A stretch of 64,000 nucleotides of DNA, from contig NC_091946.1 of assembly GCF_041260155.1 (NCBI RefSeq), forward strand, positions 22,250,641-22,314,640. The letters run 5' to 3'. Numbering within the stretch: the stretch's first letter is position 1; each line of letters starts with the position of its first letter. The translations under genes and the position numbers were made by a program. Origin of the DNA: Ptychodera flava (Eukaryota; Hemichordata; Enteropneusta; Ptychoderidae). The notes under the pieces were generated by a model. The model did no database searches and was not told the origin of the DNA. It was given only the letters and a program-made list of their open reading frames with translations. Positions 20,916-35,105 of this stretch are shown here, piece by piece.

Positions 20916-23570
20916 ATGTCTCACGGCGGTGAAAGCATTGGAAGCAGTGAAGACGGCGACGATACGCTTTCGTGTCCTGTCTGTAAGAAGAAGTTCGACG
21001 ATCCGAAAATCTTGCCATGCTTACACACCGTGTGTTCAGTTTGCCTGGATGACTTGGTCGTGAAGGAACGAAGGGCCCAGCATCTCGTCTGCCCCGTGAA
21101 GTCGTGCAGAGAGAAAGTACAACTGACGGTCCGCGGGGTACATGAACTGCCGGACGACTTTTCCGTCAACAACTTGGCCGATTTTGAAGCTCTCCGAAGC
21201 GGCAGCTTCGACGAGATCGGTTGCGGAAACTGCGATGATGACTCGTCCGCCGAATGCTGGTGTTCGACGTGCACCGTATTTCTGTGCAAGGCGTGTACAG
21301 CGGCCCACGAACGCGTCGACGTGTACAGATCGCACGAACTACACCTGGTGGCCGAATTGCAAGGCGCCGCCGAAATGTCGGGCTACCTGAAGCGGGAAGT
21401 CTTCAATAGACGTGACATTTGCCCCATTTGCGCCGGGAAAGTCAAAGATCCGAAGCTCCTGCCGTGTAATCACACCGCATGCCTAACTTGCCTGAAACAA
21501 CTCGTGGTAAAAGGTAAAGGAGGTGGGCCGGCATACCTGAAGTGCCCATCCTGCGAGCAGCAAATCTTCATCCCGGCGAAGGGAGTCGGCGATTTGCCGA
21601 GTGACGACTTACTGGTCGATTTTGACATGCTCCGTGACGGCTACGTCGCTTCTATAAAGTGTGGCAACTGCGCAGATGGGGCCACAGCCGAATGCTGGTG
21701 TTCAGATTGTGGCGTGTTCGTCTGCGAGAATTGTCGTTTGGAACATCGTGATGGAGATCACTACAGCCACCACAAACTTTTCCCGATGTCAGACCTCCAA
21801 AAGGCCGCCAAGATTACGCTGCTTAGACGCTCGATTTACTGCAAGAACCACGAAAGGAAAGAGAAGAATTTGTACTGCGTCAAGTGCGATAAACCCATCT
21901 GCGAGCAATGCAAGCTTCTTGAGCACCGGGGAAAACACAACCATTTCACGATGACCATCGACAAGGCAATCAGAATGAAACGCATCGCCGTGAACAGGCA
22001 ACTGAAAAGGATGAGAACGAAACTGAGGTACGTTGAAAAATCGAAAGAGAGAGCGGAGCGTGACATGGAACTTCTAGTTGAAAACCACAGGGCGGCAAAG
22101 GAAGCAATCCACCAACACTTCGAGAATCTTATGCTTGCATTGGAGAGGTGCAAAGAGAGACTTGAGAATAAGTTGGAAGTGGCTTTCACGTTGAAGGATA
22201 GCTACCTGTACGAACAACAGAAGAGCATATGTGATATGGCCAGTACCTTGCAGCACGCCCAGAACTTCACAGAACGAGTGTTTCACGAGGGAAGCGACGT
22301 AGAGATTTTGACAGTGTCCAAGCAAATATCAGAAAGACTTGACAAACTTCTGGACTTACCACCGATAGAGGAAAGCGGGAATGGGTTGTCACACCTGAAG
22401 TTCGAAATCAACAAAGCGGCTGTGGTACAATACCGAGACATCGTTCCGAAGACAGGTGATATTCTCACGTTTGGAAGGCTCCCGCCGATGGTTGTTCCCC
22501 CGCCGGCACCCGTGTGCAGCATCCGTACTTCCGCGACCGTGCTTGCCTTCGACGACGACCACAGGTTTCGTAAACTTGACGCGAGCGAAATTCGAGCAGA
22601 CATCAAAGACCAGGATAGTGTCGTTCTACCCAGCAGAGTTCTCAGTAACGGTGACTCGACTTTTGATATTCGCTTCCGTCCGCAGATTCCGGGCAGGCAT
22701 GTCCTGACGGTGAGAATTTCGGGTCGACCCGTTAAAGGAAACCCGTTCACACTTGACGTGGCCGCCAACAATCCAATCGTGAAGTTTGGCGACAGGGGTG
22801 ACGTTTCTTTGAACGAGCCGATCGGTATCGCCGTCGACAGCCGGGGAAACGTCATCGTAGCGGATCCGTCGAGTCGACGACTGGTCATCTATGACGACTA
22901 CGGTGACTATAAGAACCACGTAGACATCGCGTACTCCCACGGCAGCGGTGTCGCCGTTGACCAAGACGATAACATCATCAACGTGGAATGGAACCGAAAT
23001 CACGTACACATTTACTCACCCTACGGCGAATTGGTGCGAGAGTTCACCTACAGTAGATTCGTGAAGCCATACGGCGTCGCCGTCTCCAAGGACAACCACA
23101 TCCTCGTCGCCGACAGCAAAGCAAACTGCATCTTCGTCTTCTCAACCCAGGGCGATTTCATCAAACAGATCGGCGAAGAGGGCGGCGCCCCGGGACAGCT
23201 GAAGAACCCCGGCTTCCTAGCTGTTTCAAAAGTCGGTAACATCGCCGTCTCTGACTTCGGAAACAGTCGAATCGTCCTCTTCAAGCCGGACGGTAGTTTT
23301 CTCCGTCATATGGGATCCGGCGCGAAGGGTCGCGGACTGGTCCGCTTCCTGGGAGGCCTCGCCATTGATGCCCACGGAAACGTCCTGGCCGCCGATGGTA
23401 TCCCTGGTAACCGCATCCAAGTGTTCAGTAGCAACGGGTCGTTCGTTTCGTCCATCGAGAGCGAAGAAGACAAACTGAGCAATCCCCACGGAATCGCTTT
23501 GGCCGGAGATGGCCTCGTGTTGGTAGCTGACACTCGCAACAAATGTATCAAAAAATACCGATACATGTAA
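20916..23570 (+). CDS. TRIM-a: TRIM2/3/71-type protein with duplicated RING/B-box module
   Basis: A single-exon frame of 884 residues; the start ATG has A at -3. Predicted E3 ubiquitin ligase. Domain order: RING-1 (C20-C64), B-box-1 (about 103-140), a second RING (C169-C213, canonical C3HC4), a second B-box-1-like domain (about 249-287), B-box-2 (C309-H343), coiled coil (about 350-480), filamin-type Ig (about 534-615, with FRPQIPGRHVLTV) and six NHL-like blades (about 630-884, ending KCIKKYRYM). Relatives, including the two neighbours here, have one RING, so residues 165-300 look like an in-frame repeat of 16-160. RING-1 ends CPVKSC rather than CPxC, giving wider spacing of the last zinc pair. 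Usual family length is about 740-870. No coding intron is needed. Confidence 0.92.
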   Translation: MSHGGESIGSSEDGDDTLSCPVCKKKFDDPKILPCLHTVCSVCLDDLVVKERRAQHLVCPVKSCREKVQLTVRGVHELPDDFSVNNLADFEALRSGSFDEIGCGNCDDDSSAECWCSTCTVFLCKACTAAHERVDVYRSHELHLVAELQGAAEMSGYLKREVFNRRDICPICAGKVKDPKLLPCNHTACLTCLKQLVVKGKGGGPAYLKCPSCEQQIFIPAKGVGDLPSDDLLVDFDMLRDGYVASIKCGNCADGATAECWCSDCGVFVCENCRLEHRDGDHYSHHKLFPMSDLQKAAKITLLRRSIYCKNHERKEKNLYCVKCDKPICEQCKLLEHRGKHNHFTMTIDKAIRMKRIAVNRQLKRMRTKLRYVEKSKERAERDMELLVENHRAAKEAIHQHFENLMLALERCKERLENKLEVAFTLKDSYLYEQQKSICDMASTLQHAQNFTERVFHEGSDVEILTVSKQISERLDKLLDLPPIEESGNGLSHLKFEINKAAVVQYRDIVPKTGDILTFGRLPPMVVPPPAPVCSIRTSATVLAFDDDHRFRKLDASEIRADIKDQDSVVLPSRVLSNGDSTFDIRFRPQIPGRHVLTVRISGRPVKGNPFTLDVAANNPIVKFGDRGDVSLNEPIGIAVDSRGNVIVADPSSRRLVIYDDYGDYKNHVDIAYSHGSGVAVDQDDNIINVEWNRNHVHIYSPYGELVREFTYSRFVKPYGVAVSKDNHILVADSKANCIFVFSTQGDFIKQIGEEGGAPGQLKNPGFLAVSKVGNIAVSDFGNSRIVLFKPDGSFLRHMGSGAKGRGLVRFLGGLAIDAHGNVLAADGIPGNRIQVFSSNGSFVSSIESEEDKLSNPHGIALAGDGLVLVADTRNKCIKKYRYM

Positions 23571-26449
23571 AGAGAGACGACCCATCGAATTCAACACTGT
23601 CGACGTCGTTGTCGCGTTTCGTCAAGTAAAGACCGTTTTACTCGAGACTATGATCCTCTAACGGAAAGCATATCGCTCGGAGCAATCCCAGCGAAACTAC
23701 ACTCCAATAGAGGTGAGCACCCTTTCAGAAACCGATGACCTGACGACGCGTTGCCAATGAAAGGAGATTTTTTCAACTATCGTTCCATTCGTACAGCACA
23801 TGAATTACACTCATGAAAGTATGTTGAAATACCCTGTATTTTCCGCCCGTCCCGACCAAGAGGGCATTCACTGTTCATATAAAATTCAAAATTTGCTTTT
23901 TACTGTAATTAATTTATGAAAACACACTGTTAGCATACTTGTACGGCAAACAGTTTATCAAATTTTTCGTCAATTTGGCAATGAGTTCATTAAGGGCATT
24001 CACAACATCACACGAATACTGTCAGAGTATCGTGCAAAAAGACAGCAAAAATATAAAATATTCATATCATAACCATACTTTTCCCGAATCTGATAGTGAA
24101 TATTTGGTGAGTCAAAATTCCATGAAATCTACAATCCGCCACCCATACGCAAAGTATGGTCACGTTAAGAATGACGTCATTTGATTATATAAGTACAAAC
24201 CTCCACTGAAATATATGGTTCTGTTTGATCCCATAATATTGGTCAGACCCTGGCTACAGGCCAAATAGTATGAATAGGAATTTAATGTTGCACAGTCCGG
24301 GAGGGGTAATCACACTCACAGTTTAGCGTGAAGCCATTTTAGCCGCTATATTCTAAACATTTGAAACTGACAAAAGGTATCTCCTGTTCGTCAAATCTTT
24401 CACTTTTCAGATATTATCACGCTTATTATCACACCGTAGACAATAGCAATCATATTACGGTCGCAGATATTTTAGACCAACGAAATTTGTCATGTACATA
24501 ACTTATATTTATCATATGCGGGAAAGAACGTTTTTATTGGGCTTTTTGAAACTGAATTTCAAGAATGAAAATAAAATCCGATGCAAAGATTCCGGTTAAA
24601 AATGGTGTTAGTAGATACAGATAGATTGTTTTGATTCTTTGCTGTTTCAGGTTTACGAGTCCAGATGTCAAATTGATCTCTCAGGTTTTTATCAAATATA
24701 TATTATATATTCCGTGTATATTTACACATGTGTGCTCTAAAGATACGGTTTTTTTTTCTAATGAGTTACTTTTTCCTCTTAGATAATTACGGTGCAATTT
24801 TAACAGGATTAGTCACCCACTTAGACTTGGTTCAAGTTGGTGATTTTTAAAAATAAAATCATTTATAATAATATATTGTGTTATTCCTATTTCGTACCAA
24901 CTTATTCGGAATTTGGCTGTCCAGGCCAGGTTTTCCCTGCGATTGAATGCATTACCTTTGAGTCTGCGCAGTAGTGAGTTAGTTTCTGCCGGATTCACGG
25001 GTGAAACTGTATTCACCCCACTCATCACAGTCATCACGTCCACTCCACTCACGCGCGCGTTTCACATGAAAGCAGAATACAAATCATCGCGTTCACTCCA
25101 CGCAAATATTCACAAATCACAGACTTGAACCAAGTCTATCAACCACTGAACAAACTGTGTAACAATGAACCTGTTCACCTGGTTGCTGAACTCTTGGTCT
25201 TCGTCAATCAGGCCGAGGCAGTCCGTACAAGTCCTTTCTGGAATGTCTGTTAATAGGTGAGCTGCTATGAGTGATAATACATAGGCGTGCCTGAGGTTCT
25301 AGGATCAACTGTACTCATGTCGTGAGAAGGTAGAGCTTGGCATAATTGACCGTTGGTGCAAAATAACAATCAGAATCATGCCAGTTGTTGATATTTTGTC
25401 CGGTCGTCGGGACTGCCTATAATAAACAAAATATTGATGTATGTGACTATATATTTTGATTAAGTTTCTCTGGTATTGATTTTCGCCAAAACGAGAAATT
25501 TGAAAGGACAACAGCTGTACTAATGTTTGCTATTTTTAGTCAAGAAAGTATTGCGTTTTCTTCAGCTTCGCCCCACCCTACAGTGTGTTGAAATACAAAA
25601 CTATTAGTCTTGCAAATTAACACAGTTTGTTGGGATATTAATGTCGATGAATGAATTCTTGTTTGGATTAAAATTCATAGTATTTGCCATCACACATATA
25701 CATACAGACTGTATTGACTAGTTAGCCAGAAGGTCTTTCGACGTAATATTGAAGTAGGACAAGAAAACTTATTTCCCAAACAGAACCACAAAAATGGAAA
25801 ATTCGTCCAAATTTACAGCTAATAGAGCTTCAATGCCTTGATTTCAATGACAGAACAGCGTGTAGGCTTAGGACTTATACCGCACAAGGAGATAGATCAA
25901 TTTTATGGACTGTACTTTTGGTTTAATACTGTATTGAGCTGTAAATCTTGTCTGTCAGCAAGAGTGGGCGACAATGAGCAGCCAATGTTAAAATAAGTAC
26001 AGTATAATGTTTACTGCTGTCATGGCAGCTACTGAACGGTCACCAACCCTGCGTTTCTTCGTAATAGAAAACCACTGCACGTCACACAAGCGTGGTACGC
26101 TTAATATCTAGATTAAGAAATTATTTCCACATGGTGCTAAACATGATCTACGTGTGTGCAAAGCCGTAGAAAACCAATCCTGAGTAAATGTTTTTCAAAC
26201 TTCTAGATAGCAGACATCAAGATTTGAATTGGACAATGTTGTACCAATGTTGTACCTAAAGTCTACCGTATCTAACGAGCTTGCGAAACATTCGAGCGTG
26301 TAATGAACCTGGCAAAATGGCCATGACTCGAATCTTACTTTTTCGAAGGGAAATTTGCCAAATTAAATCAAGGAAACATTATCAGACGGACAATACATTA
26401 TACTTACTACAAGTACGACGCCATTCACCGCGAATGAAATGCACACCTT
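23571..26449. other. Intergenic stretch between TRIM-a and TRIM-b, part 1
   Basis: AT-rich, with no supported gene. AATAAA-type hexamers near 24570 are about 1 kb past the TRIM-a stop and cannot be assigned. No repeats beyond short AT runs were recognised. Confidence 0.4.
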
Positions 26450-26793
26450 TTAACGTAGAATGTGCCTCGAGGACAGATATTAGGACTCCCACTTTTTTCA
26501 ATACTTTTCTGGTCTACCACTTTTTGGGGCTCATTTGAAAGCTCTTGGAGTAAGAAATATATTCTCCGCCTTAGTTTTTCAAAATCGATTTTTTCCCCAT
26601 AAAGTTAACACAGGGATGGTGGCCATTGTTAATTTCAAATATCGGTAAAAATTGGGTAATTATGCTAGAATATGACTTTGCAAGCTGACCCTCGACTTTT
26701 ATTCTTGACTGAGAGAGAGAATGGTTGAAAATTTCATTAAGGAAAATTTGAGCAATAAAGTCTTTCACTTTCGAGACGCATATTATATACTTG
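26450..26793 (-). mobile_element. TTAA MITE family B, copy 4
   Basis: Reverse copy with TTAACGTAGAATGTGCCTCG at the left and CTTTCACTTTCGAGACGCAT near the right. The right terminal TTAA has decayed to TTGA. Non-coding. Confidence 0.8.
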
Positions 26794-27796
26794 AAATTCC
26801 AACGATATGGAGCTATTGACTTATCAGTTGTACCATGACGCATGTACGAGGGACGAAAATCTGTCTTCGATGACGTCATTTGGTCAAATTTAAAAGAGAG
26901 GACGATCACAGGGATTAGTTTACCGACTTCAAATAGAGCAGAGTGTATAGGCTGTACATCGCAAAGCGTGTAACAAGTTAAGAGATTTTCTGTTTTGCCA
27001 CCGCAGCTATTACTCGACTATCGTAACTCTCGTCAAATGTTGGAGTGCAATGTTTCAATTTGCCACAATGATTTATTAGCGTCGCCATATCCAACACCGG
27101 TTGATGAAGTGGTTCGATCGGGGTCAATAATGATCGCGATTGTTCTGTTGGCAAGCTGTGGAAGGCTGCTTAACTTCAAATAATGAGGCTACATTACTAA
27201 AGTCATGGGTTACGAGATCGATAACGGCCAATAAAGATGATTTAATATTTGAAGTTTGCCCTCTGGAAATTCTGCCCTCAGTGTTGAACGACCTTGAAAA
27301 GATAGATAAAAAAATGTTTTCCTTGTTTTCGAAGATAGACATCGGAAACTTTGAGAGCAACTTTTCTGGTTGAAGAGATTGTCCACGATATTGAGAACTA
27401 GTCCAGTGAAGAACTGACAATTACCAAAAGCGAAAAAAAAACATGAAATGAAAGTACACTTATAAGGAATTCACAATCCGGTTGTTGTTCTAATTTTGAA
27501 AGGCTATCACGGTACAGAGTGTGCAAGACATGATTTTTCTGCGTTGCTCTCAAATTTACGATTTCAAGATTATTAGTCAACAAAACACTACTTCAAATAT
27601 CACATAAATTTCACTGAACATGAGTACATACACCCCCTACTTTCAAGCACCAAGTCAACACTATCTGACGTAACAACGAGACTGTTTCCACAGGGTACTG
27701 TCTGGGGACATGGAATGTCGTAGGATTCAGCAGCTATTTGTGCAAGGCGCCTTAGACGGCGGCAGTGTGTGTGTCTATGAGTGTGTGCCTGTGTGT
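26794..27796. other. Intergenic stretch, nothing recognised
   Basis: Only short, unremarkable frames on both strands. Confidence 0.4.
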
Positions 27797-27855
27797 ATGT
27801 ATGTATGTATGTATGTATGTCTGTATGTATGTATGTATGTATGTATGTATGTATG

Positions 27856-27886
<31 letters not shown>
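27797..27886. repeat. (ATGT)n microsatellite
   Basis: About 22 ATGT units with one CTGT interruption. Confidence 0.95.
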
Positions 27887-29121
<1,235 letters not shown>

Positions 29122-29211
29122 AATAAAATCAAACTTGATATTGGTGGAACATTTTATTTCTTTCACGATTGAAATAGCTGACACAGTGAAACTCGGTTAT
29201 CCTGTATAATC

Positions 29212-29217
29212 TTTATT
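29212..29217 (-). terminator. Candidate polyadenylation signal for TRIM-b
   Basis: TTTATT on the plus strand reads AATAAA on the minus strand, about 420 bp past the TRIM-b stop codon. Position and strand fit, but other signals may be used. Confidence 0.35.
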
Positions 29218-29634
29218 ACTGACATATTTACAAAATGCCATAGTCTTTCAATTTCTGCCTTATTGATCAACGTCGTTCTTTCATCAACATGTACAGACAT
29301 TCAACAAATCCAACACAGTAACGATATATTAGCGTATTTCAAACGGGAAACAAATAGCACATAAGAAGACTCCAATTAGAAGCAATAAGAAGACTGCAAT
29401 TCCTCAAAAAAAACACACACACGTTAAAAGCAGAAAGCATTTAACCGCAACTATAGATACTTAGAGAAGGGAATCGTTATGATAATTAATCGTTGTGTTG
29501 TCGTTCAGACACATTTTTTGGAGGTTTTGTACAGTGCATGCGCTGCTCATCATTTCCCCTGTCCGACACTTCAAAAGTAGGCGGCCATTTGAAGCGGGTT
29601 TCATTAAACAGTTCACATTTCTGTTGACAACGGC

Positions 29635-31889
29635 TTACAGATATCTGTATTTCTTGACGCATTTGTTGCCTGTGTCGGCCACCACAACGTGTCCGTCATT
29701 TGTGGTAGCAATCCCGTGAGGGTTGGAGAGCTGATCACCACCACTGTCGATGCAGGCGACGAAGGCGCCCTCATGGGTGAAAACCATGACTTGATTCATC
29801 TCGTCACAGACAAGTACATGAGAGTGGCGATCCCTGGCTACACCTTTCGGATTCGAAAGCTTTCCCCGTTTCAGGTCGCCAGCCGCAATCTGACTCTCGT
29901 AGACGCCCTTTCTGTTGTAAACTACGATCTTGTTATTCCCCGTGTCTGAAACGTACACGGTGCTGAAGTTGTCCGGTTCGACGGCGAGGAATGTAGGATT
30001 CTCAAGTTGCTTTTCCTCGGTGCCGGGGACACCAATTTTCTGGAGCAGTTTCTTCTTTTGGGAGAAGACAAAGACGCACTTAACCTGGCTGTCAGCGACG
30101 ACAACATCGTCGTTTCTGTTCACGGCAACACCACATGGTTTCTTTAGGTCTCTGTTTTCAATCTTCCCTTCTTCTTTGCCCTGGTTGGTGTAGATGTGCA
30201 CGGTGTTGTTGTTGTGCTCGCTGATGATGAGCCTCCCCTGGCGGTCCACGGCGATGTCATAGATGTCGCCGAACGGTAGGGTGAATTCGGACTGGTAAAC
30301 GAGGGAGGGATCGTACTGAACGACTCGGCTGTTGTTCTGGTCGCGGTCGGTGACGTATATGTCACCTCGGTGGTCTACCACCACGCCGATGGGGTTCACA
30401 AGATTACCGTTGCCGTCCTGCCCGTCTTCGGTTTTCGTGGTCCAAACCGGGTTGCTGCTAGATACTCGAAAAGACAGAGGGCTCATACTTATGTGGTGGC
30501 CGCCAAGTTTAACGTTGAGAATGTGGTTGCCCGGTATCTGCGGACGAAACTGACAGAGGTAGGTGTCCCCACTGACGCACAGCATGCTGCATGGAATGAG
30601 AATGTCATCAGGGTCGCGCACATCAGCTCTGAGTGCATAGGCGCCCAACTTTTCCAGCTGCCTGGACCCACCGAAGCTCACTACAGTGATGGATGAACGG
30701 ATGCCACAGGTGATGGGGTCGAAAACCGTGTCCTCTTCCTCCGGGGGTTTGATTATGGTAGGCGGGATGACGGTTGACAGTTTGATGTCGCCTAGTTGTG
30801 ACATGACACCTTGGAAGCTGTTCATCCGCTTCTGGTCACGAGAGAACCGCAAAGCTTGCTGTCGGCGTTTGTTGTTCAAGAAATCTTCTCCCAGTTTCTG
30901 CTTGGAGAGGGCATCCAGTCTTGCGGCCACCTGCCCATGACTGCAATCATCTCGTCATCACTGTGTTTGTCCTTGGTGACTTCCTTTGACATCTCAATCG
31001 CTTCTTTGATGCAGTGCAGCGCTTCGTTTGCGTCTCGCTTCTTGTTTTCGATTTCCTGTTCCTTGAGGGCGTAAGCCGCTTCGAGTTTCTTCCTCATCCT
31101 CTCTCGGTGTTCATCAACATACCTTTCAAGAGTATCGAAATGTTTATCTAAATCCAACTCTGCATAGGAGCACTCATCGTCGACCAGTCTATTCTCCTCT
31201 TGGACGTTTCTCACCTTTTTCTTTAAGAGCCTTGATCTTTTCGTGGCAGCTTGACCGAGCTGCTCCAGAACTTCCTTGTAGTGCGCCACGGCCACCTCCA
31301 AGTTGATGATGTCATGGCCGCGGTCTGGATCGTGGTCGGTGACTGTGCATCTCTTGCAGATGACGACGTTGCACTTTCTGCAGAGCTTCTCGACCCTCTG
31401 GTTGTGTTTTCTACAGACCACCATGCGCCTGTACTCCTCCAACGACTCGCTGTCCGTCTCCTCCAGCTCCTCGACCGTGATCAGGTTGTGTTCCCTGCTC
31501 AGGGGGACCCTCAGGTGCGCCTCGTGGCAGGTTTCGCAGAGGAACTGCAGGCAGTTTCCGCACCAGCTGTACACCACCGAATCGTCTTCGCAGTTCCTGC
31601 ACTTCGTGACGGAGTTGCCCTCGGCCTGAAGCTGCCACACGATCAGCGCGTTCCTGGGGAATCCGTCTAGACCGGGCTTCGGCGTCGCCACCTTCTCGTT
31701 GCACACCGGGCAGTTGAAAATGCCCTTCTTCCCACCGAACTTTTTCATCAGACAGGTCCGGCAGACATTGTGCAGGCAGGGCAGCAGTCGCGGGTCATCG
31801 TAGTGCTCCTCGCAGATTGGGCACACGAGAGGGTCTCTCTCTTCCACCTCTTCCCCCTCATCCTCTATTATTTCCTCTTCGTCGCTCAT
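29635..31889 (-). CDS. TRIM-b: TRIM2/3/71-type gene with an apparent single-base frameshift
   Basis: A minus-strand frame from ATG at 31889 gives the RING (C23-C63, C3HC4), B-box-1 (97-134), B-box-2 (159-192) and coiled coil (about 200-315), then runs out of frame at about residue 319. A second frame (from about 30930 to 29635) continues with the filamin domain (FRPQIPGNHILNV) and NHL repeats ending KCVKKYRYL. The break falls in the motif that reads MMGQVASRM in TRIM-c. The run is CCC at 30934-30936 (GGG in gene sense) where TRIM-c has GGGG. Total length would be about 748 residues, like TRIM-c. This is either an assembly error in a homopolymer or a recently disabled gene. A possible 5'-UTR splice acceptor (GGCTGTAG) lies 12 bp before the ATG. 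Confidence 0.85.
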
Positions 31890-34747
31890 GTCGTTTTCCC
31901 CCTACAGCCAGTTACAACAGGAGAAAACTAGTGGCGTGCAACACTTGATGTGTCTTTTTCAACTTACTGACGTTCAATGATTGTTTGGTTGTCAGAGGAG
32001 TCACAACCCGTAGCTACACACATGTGGTTAAGCCAGTACCTAGATTTATTAATTAACTCCAACGACAACTGGACAGCCAATAAGAGTAGAGAACAGGTCT
32101 GGAGAGTGACCACTACCCCTACAAAGTATGGACACCATGTTTATTTGTTTGATCTCATACCCCAGTTGATAATGTTCTAATTGACTGGCAGTAAATAAAG
32201 CGACCCACTCATGACCCTTTATACCACAACTTGATCCTCCAAACACGACGCAAAGTTGCTTTTAATAAATAGTTGAGAACTTCGTTGAGAAATAATCTCT
32301 GTAAGCAAGGCTCAACTTAGTTGTCAAGGGTATCTTGACAAGGAAAAACGAAAGAAGCCCATTAAACATAAATTTGCAGACTGTATGAGCCTGTCTCACA
32401 ACGTTGATATGTTAAAGCGTCATTCCGCTACTCCATGACACTTGAAAAATTGATGTTAATAAAATGTCATTGATACGTCAAAATTTGCTCCCGCGTACAT
32501 TTTAGCAGGTGTTTTTCATTCTCTTAAGTAGACCAGGATTTCACACTTTCAAAAGAGTACATGTGCGCGGATAAGTTTAGATTAGCTATCGGTTATTTGC
32601 CGTCATTCCAATTATTGCAAAACTTAAATCCTATCAAAATTGACATAGCCTTTAAATGAATGTGTTTCTCGGGCTGTGGACGATAAAATTTTAAAAGACC
32701 GAACAAATTTGCTTGTCCTGTGGTGAACTCTTATGTCGCATTGGTTTACATTCAGCAAGTCTGCGTTTACAATGCATTTTGCGACTCAAAGATAGATATA
32801 TGTTTGATTGCGCCCTTCAAGTTGAAATTAATCGACTTTCGCTGACACCTTACCAATGGCAATTAAACTGAATCGTTGAAAATGTCGATTACTTCAGTGA
32901 AATCACAGCCAACTTCACGTGAAAATACAAGGGCTACATCTGTGTAATTTATTATTTCCCCAGAGTGGATGATTGCTTACACCGTATACCAAAATATTTA
33001 AACTATGCCCTACATCTTGTTAATATTTTTTTATTTGACGTCAGTGAATCGACGAAAACGTAATTTTGTCTTTTCTTTTACAGGTTATCGACTTCAAAGA
33101 ATAGTGAATACGGCGGGGGGGGGGGGCAAGAACAAAGGCAAACGACGACTTTCGTTATCGTTGAGGGTGATGATTTACATTTGACCGTGGTTGAAGTACA
33201 TCTTTACTCTTCCAGTCAGGTGTCATCATTTCGCCTCGAATCGAGCTGATGTTACACTATACATTATCGTTAAACTGTTTTACAGGTGTTTCAAGATATT
33301 CATTTTTTTGCGGGCAGAGACGGCCTGTGACAGCTTGAGGCAGCCTGCCTGACGCAGTCACATGTTAAAAAGAATGTGACCTCGACACATTGCGTTATCT
33401 TCCTTTTTGGCGTCCATTATCGATCGTGTATTTTAATAATTTTTTTACGAGACAGAAGTGATATGAAACTTTAAATACGTTTTACAGACTTCAAGTGTGA
33501 GTCCAATGACTTCTTTATCAAAATAGGTCAGCAGTGAATAGTTTCATCAGTATATCAGAGCTCTTTTAAGATTGTCGCTCGAGTATCTGAATCATGCCCC
33601 CCCCCCCTTTTCTTTTTGTTGCACGATACTGATGTAATTTAAGCTGACATTGTCCTTTACCAAGCGAACGCCAAAGATCTACTGCATGCATAGCTACAGT
33701 GATCCAGCGGTTCGTAAATAAAATTGTAGAACAGCATGTGCCTATATCCAGTTGCCATGCACGCCAAACACTGCTTAATCATAGTCGCTATGGTCGTAAG
33801 CCAAGATATATATTACTGTTATTTAAGTGAAATATTGAAGGCGTAATTGTTATTTACAGGGTTTTCAGAAATGGACAATGGCTGTTATATTCATATTATT
33901 AGTCACATGACGTTGTGCAAGTAGCAGACGAAATATGTGATTGTTGGCCAGAAAGCATTAAATCGTGTCTAACACCCTATCGATCTCGGCTCGACAATGA
34001 TGACTAGTTCGCACGCTAAAATCAGTGTCCAACGATGGGCAGCGCTATCGCCGATGTTCACATGTCACGAACCGCATTTTGTAGCACTTGTTAAATGTTT
34101 GAGTACTTGATAAATGGCGCCATATTACTGTCGGTGTGAACTTTGAAGGAGGCCATGTAATTTTTAGAACCTCAGTGCCCCGTCGTTAGCAGGTGGCAAA
34201 AACACGTTTGAGGAAGAACAAGAAATTATGAAGGCAACTTTTGGCTCGTTGCCTTTGTAAGGCGTAATGTTTCCACTTGCCCAGCGAATTATAGCAAAGA
34301 AGTGGGCGTGATATTTTGTGTAACCATAAAACATGCGAGTAATATGCAGCTTGTATTCCACGATGAATGAACGAGTAAGTATATTTTATGGAGGGACTTC
34401 CGTGTACTCTGTAGTACGGCAGCTGCAACTGTTCTGTACGCTTTAACACAAGCGTCGTTTCGGTTTATTTGGCGGGTAAGTATAACATCACAGGAATCCG
34501 CAATGAGTTGCTCAGTGTAAGCTAATGACATTATACGTGTATCAATGGCATTGTAATTGCCATTTTCTCGAAACTTTCACAAAAGACTCAAACGAGAGGT
34601 CATTTTGATAAATTATATTCAAAACTTGGAGTCGCGATGCTAGATTTCGAGGTAAATGCTGAGTCAGCAGTTTTTCTTGAAGCGTTTGATAAACATATAA
34701 TCTGTCTTCATTGCTTGGTCAGTAACTCTTAGATGTCTTCATGAATC
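31890..34747. other. Divergent intergenic region between TRIM-b and TRIM-c, part 1
   Basis: Contains the 5' flank of TRIM-b. G and C homopolymers lie near 33115-33126 and 33598-33607. No gene or transposon was recognised. Confidence 0.4.
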
Positions 34748-35105
34748 TTAAGGTAGTATACGCCTCGAAAGTGAAAGACTTAAATTTTCGTTCAAACTTT
34801 CCACGAGGAATCTTTTTACCATTCTCCTGTAAAATCAAGAATAGAATCGGGGGTCACCGTGCAGATTTTGGAACTAGAGAAACAAACAACCCAAGATTTA
34901 CCGATATATAAAATTCAAAATGGACGCCATCCCTGTGTTAACTATATGGAGAAAAATAGAATTTTCGAATTTCGGAAAACTAAGCCGGTGAAAAGTTTTC
35001 TTACACCAAGAGCTTTAAAATGAACTCCAACAAGTGGTATAGCAGAAAAGAACTATAAAAGTTTGAGAGTCCAACTATCTGTCCCCGAGGCGTGTTTTAC
35101 CTTAA
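34748..35105 (+). mobile_element. TTAA MITE family B, copy 5 (best-preserved)
   Basis: A 358-bp element with intact TTAA at both ends. It starts TTAAGGTAGTATACGCCTCG and ends CGAGGCGTGTTTTACCTTAA, so the ends form an imperfect inverted repeat. It includes GACGCCATCCCTGTG. This copy serves as the reference for the family. TTAA targets are used by the piggyBac and Kolobok superfamilies. Confidence 0.85.
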
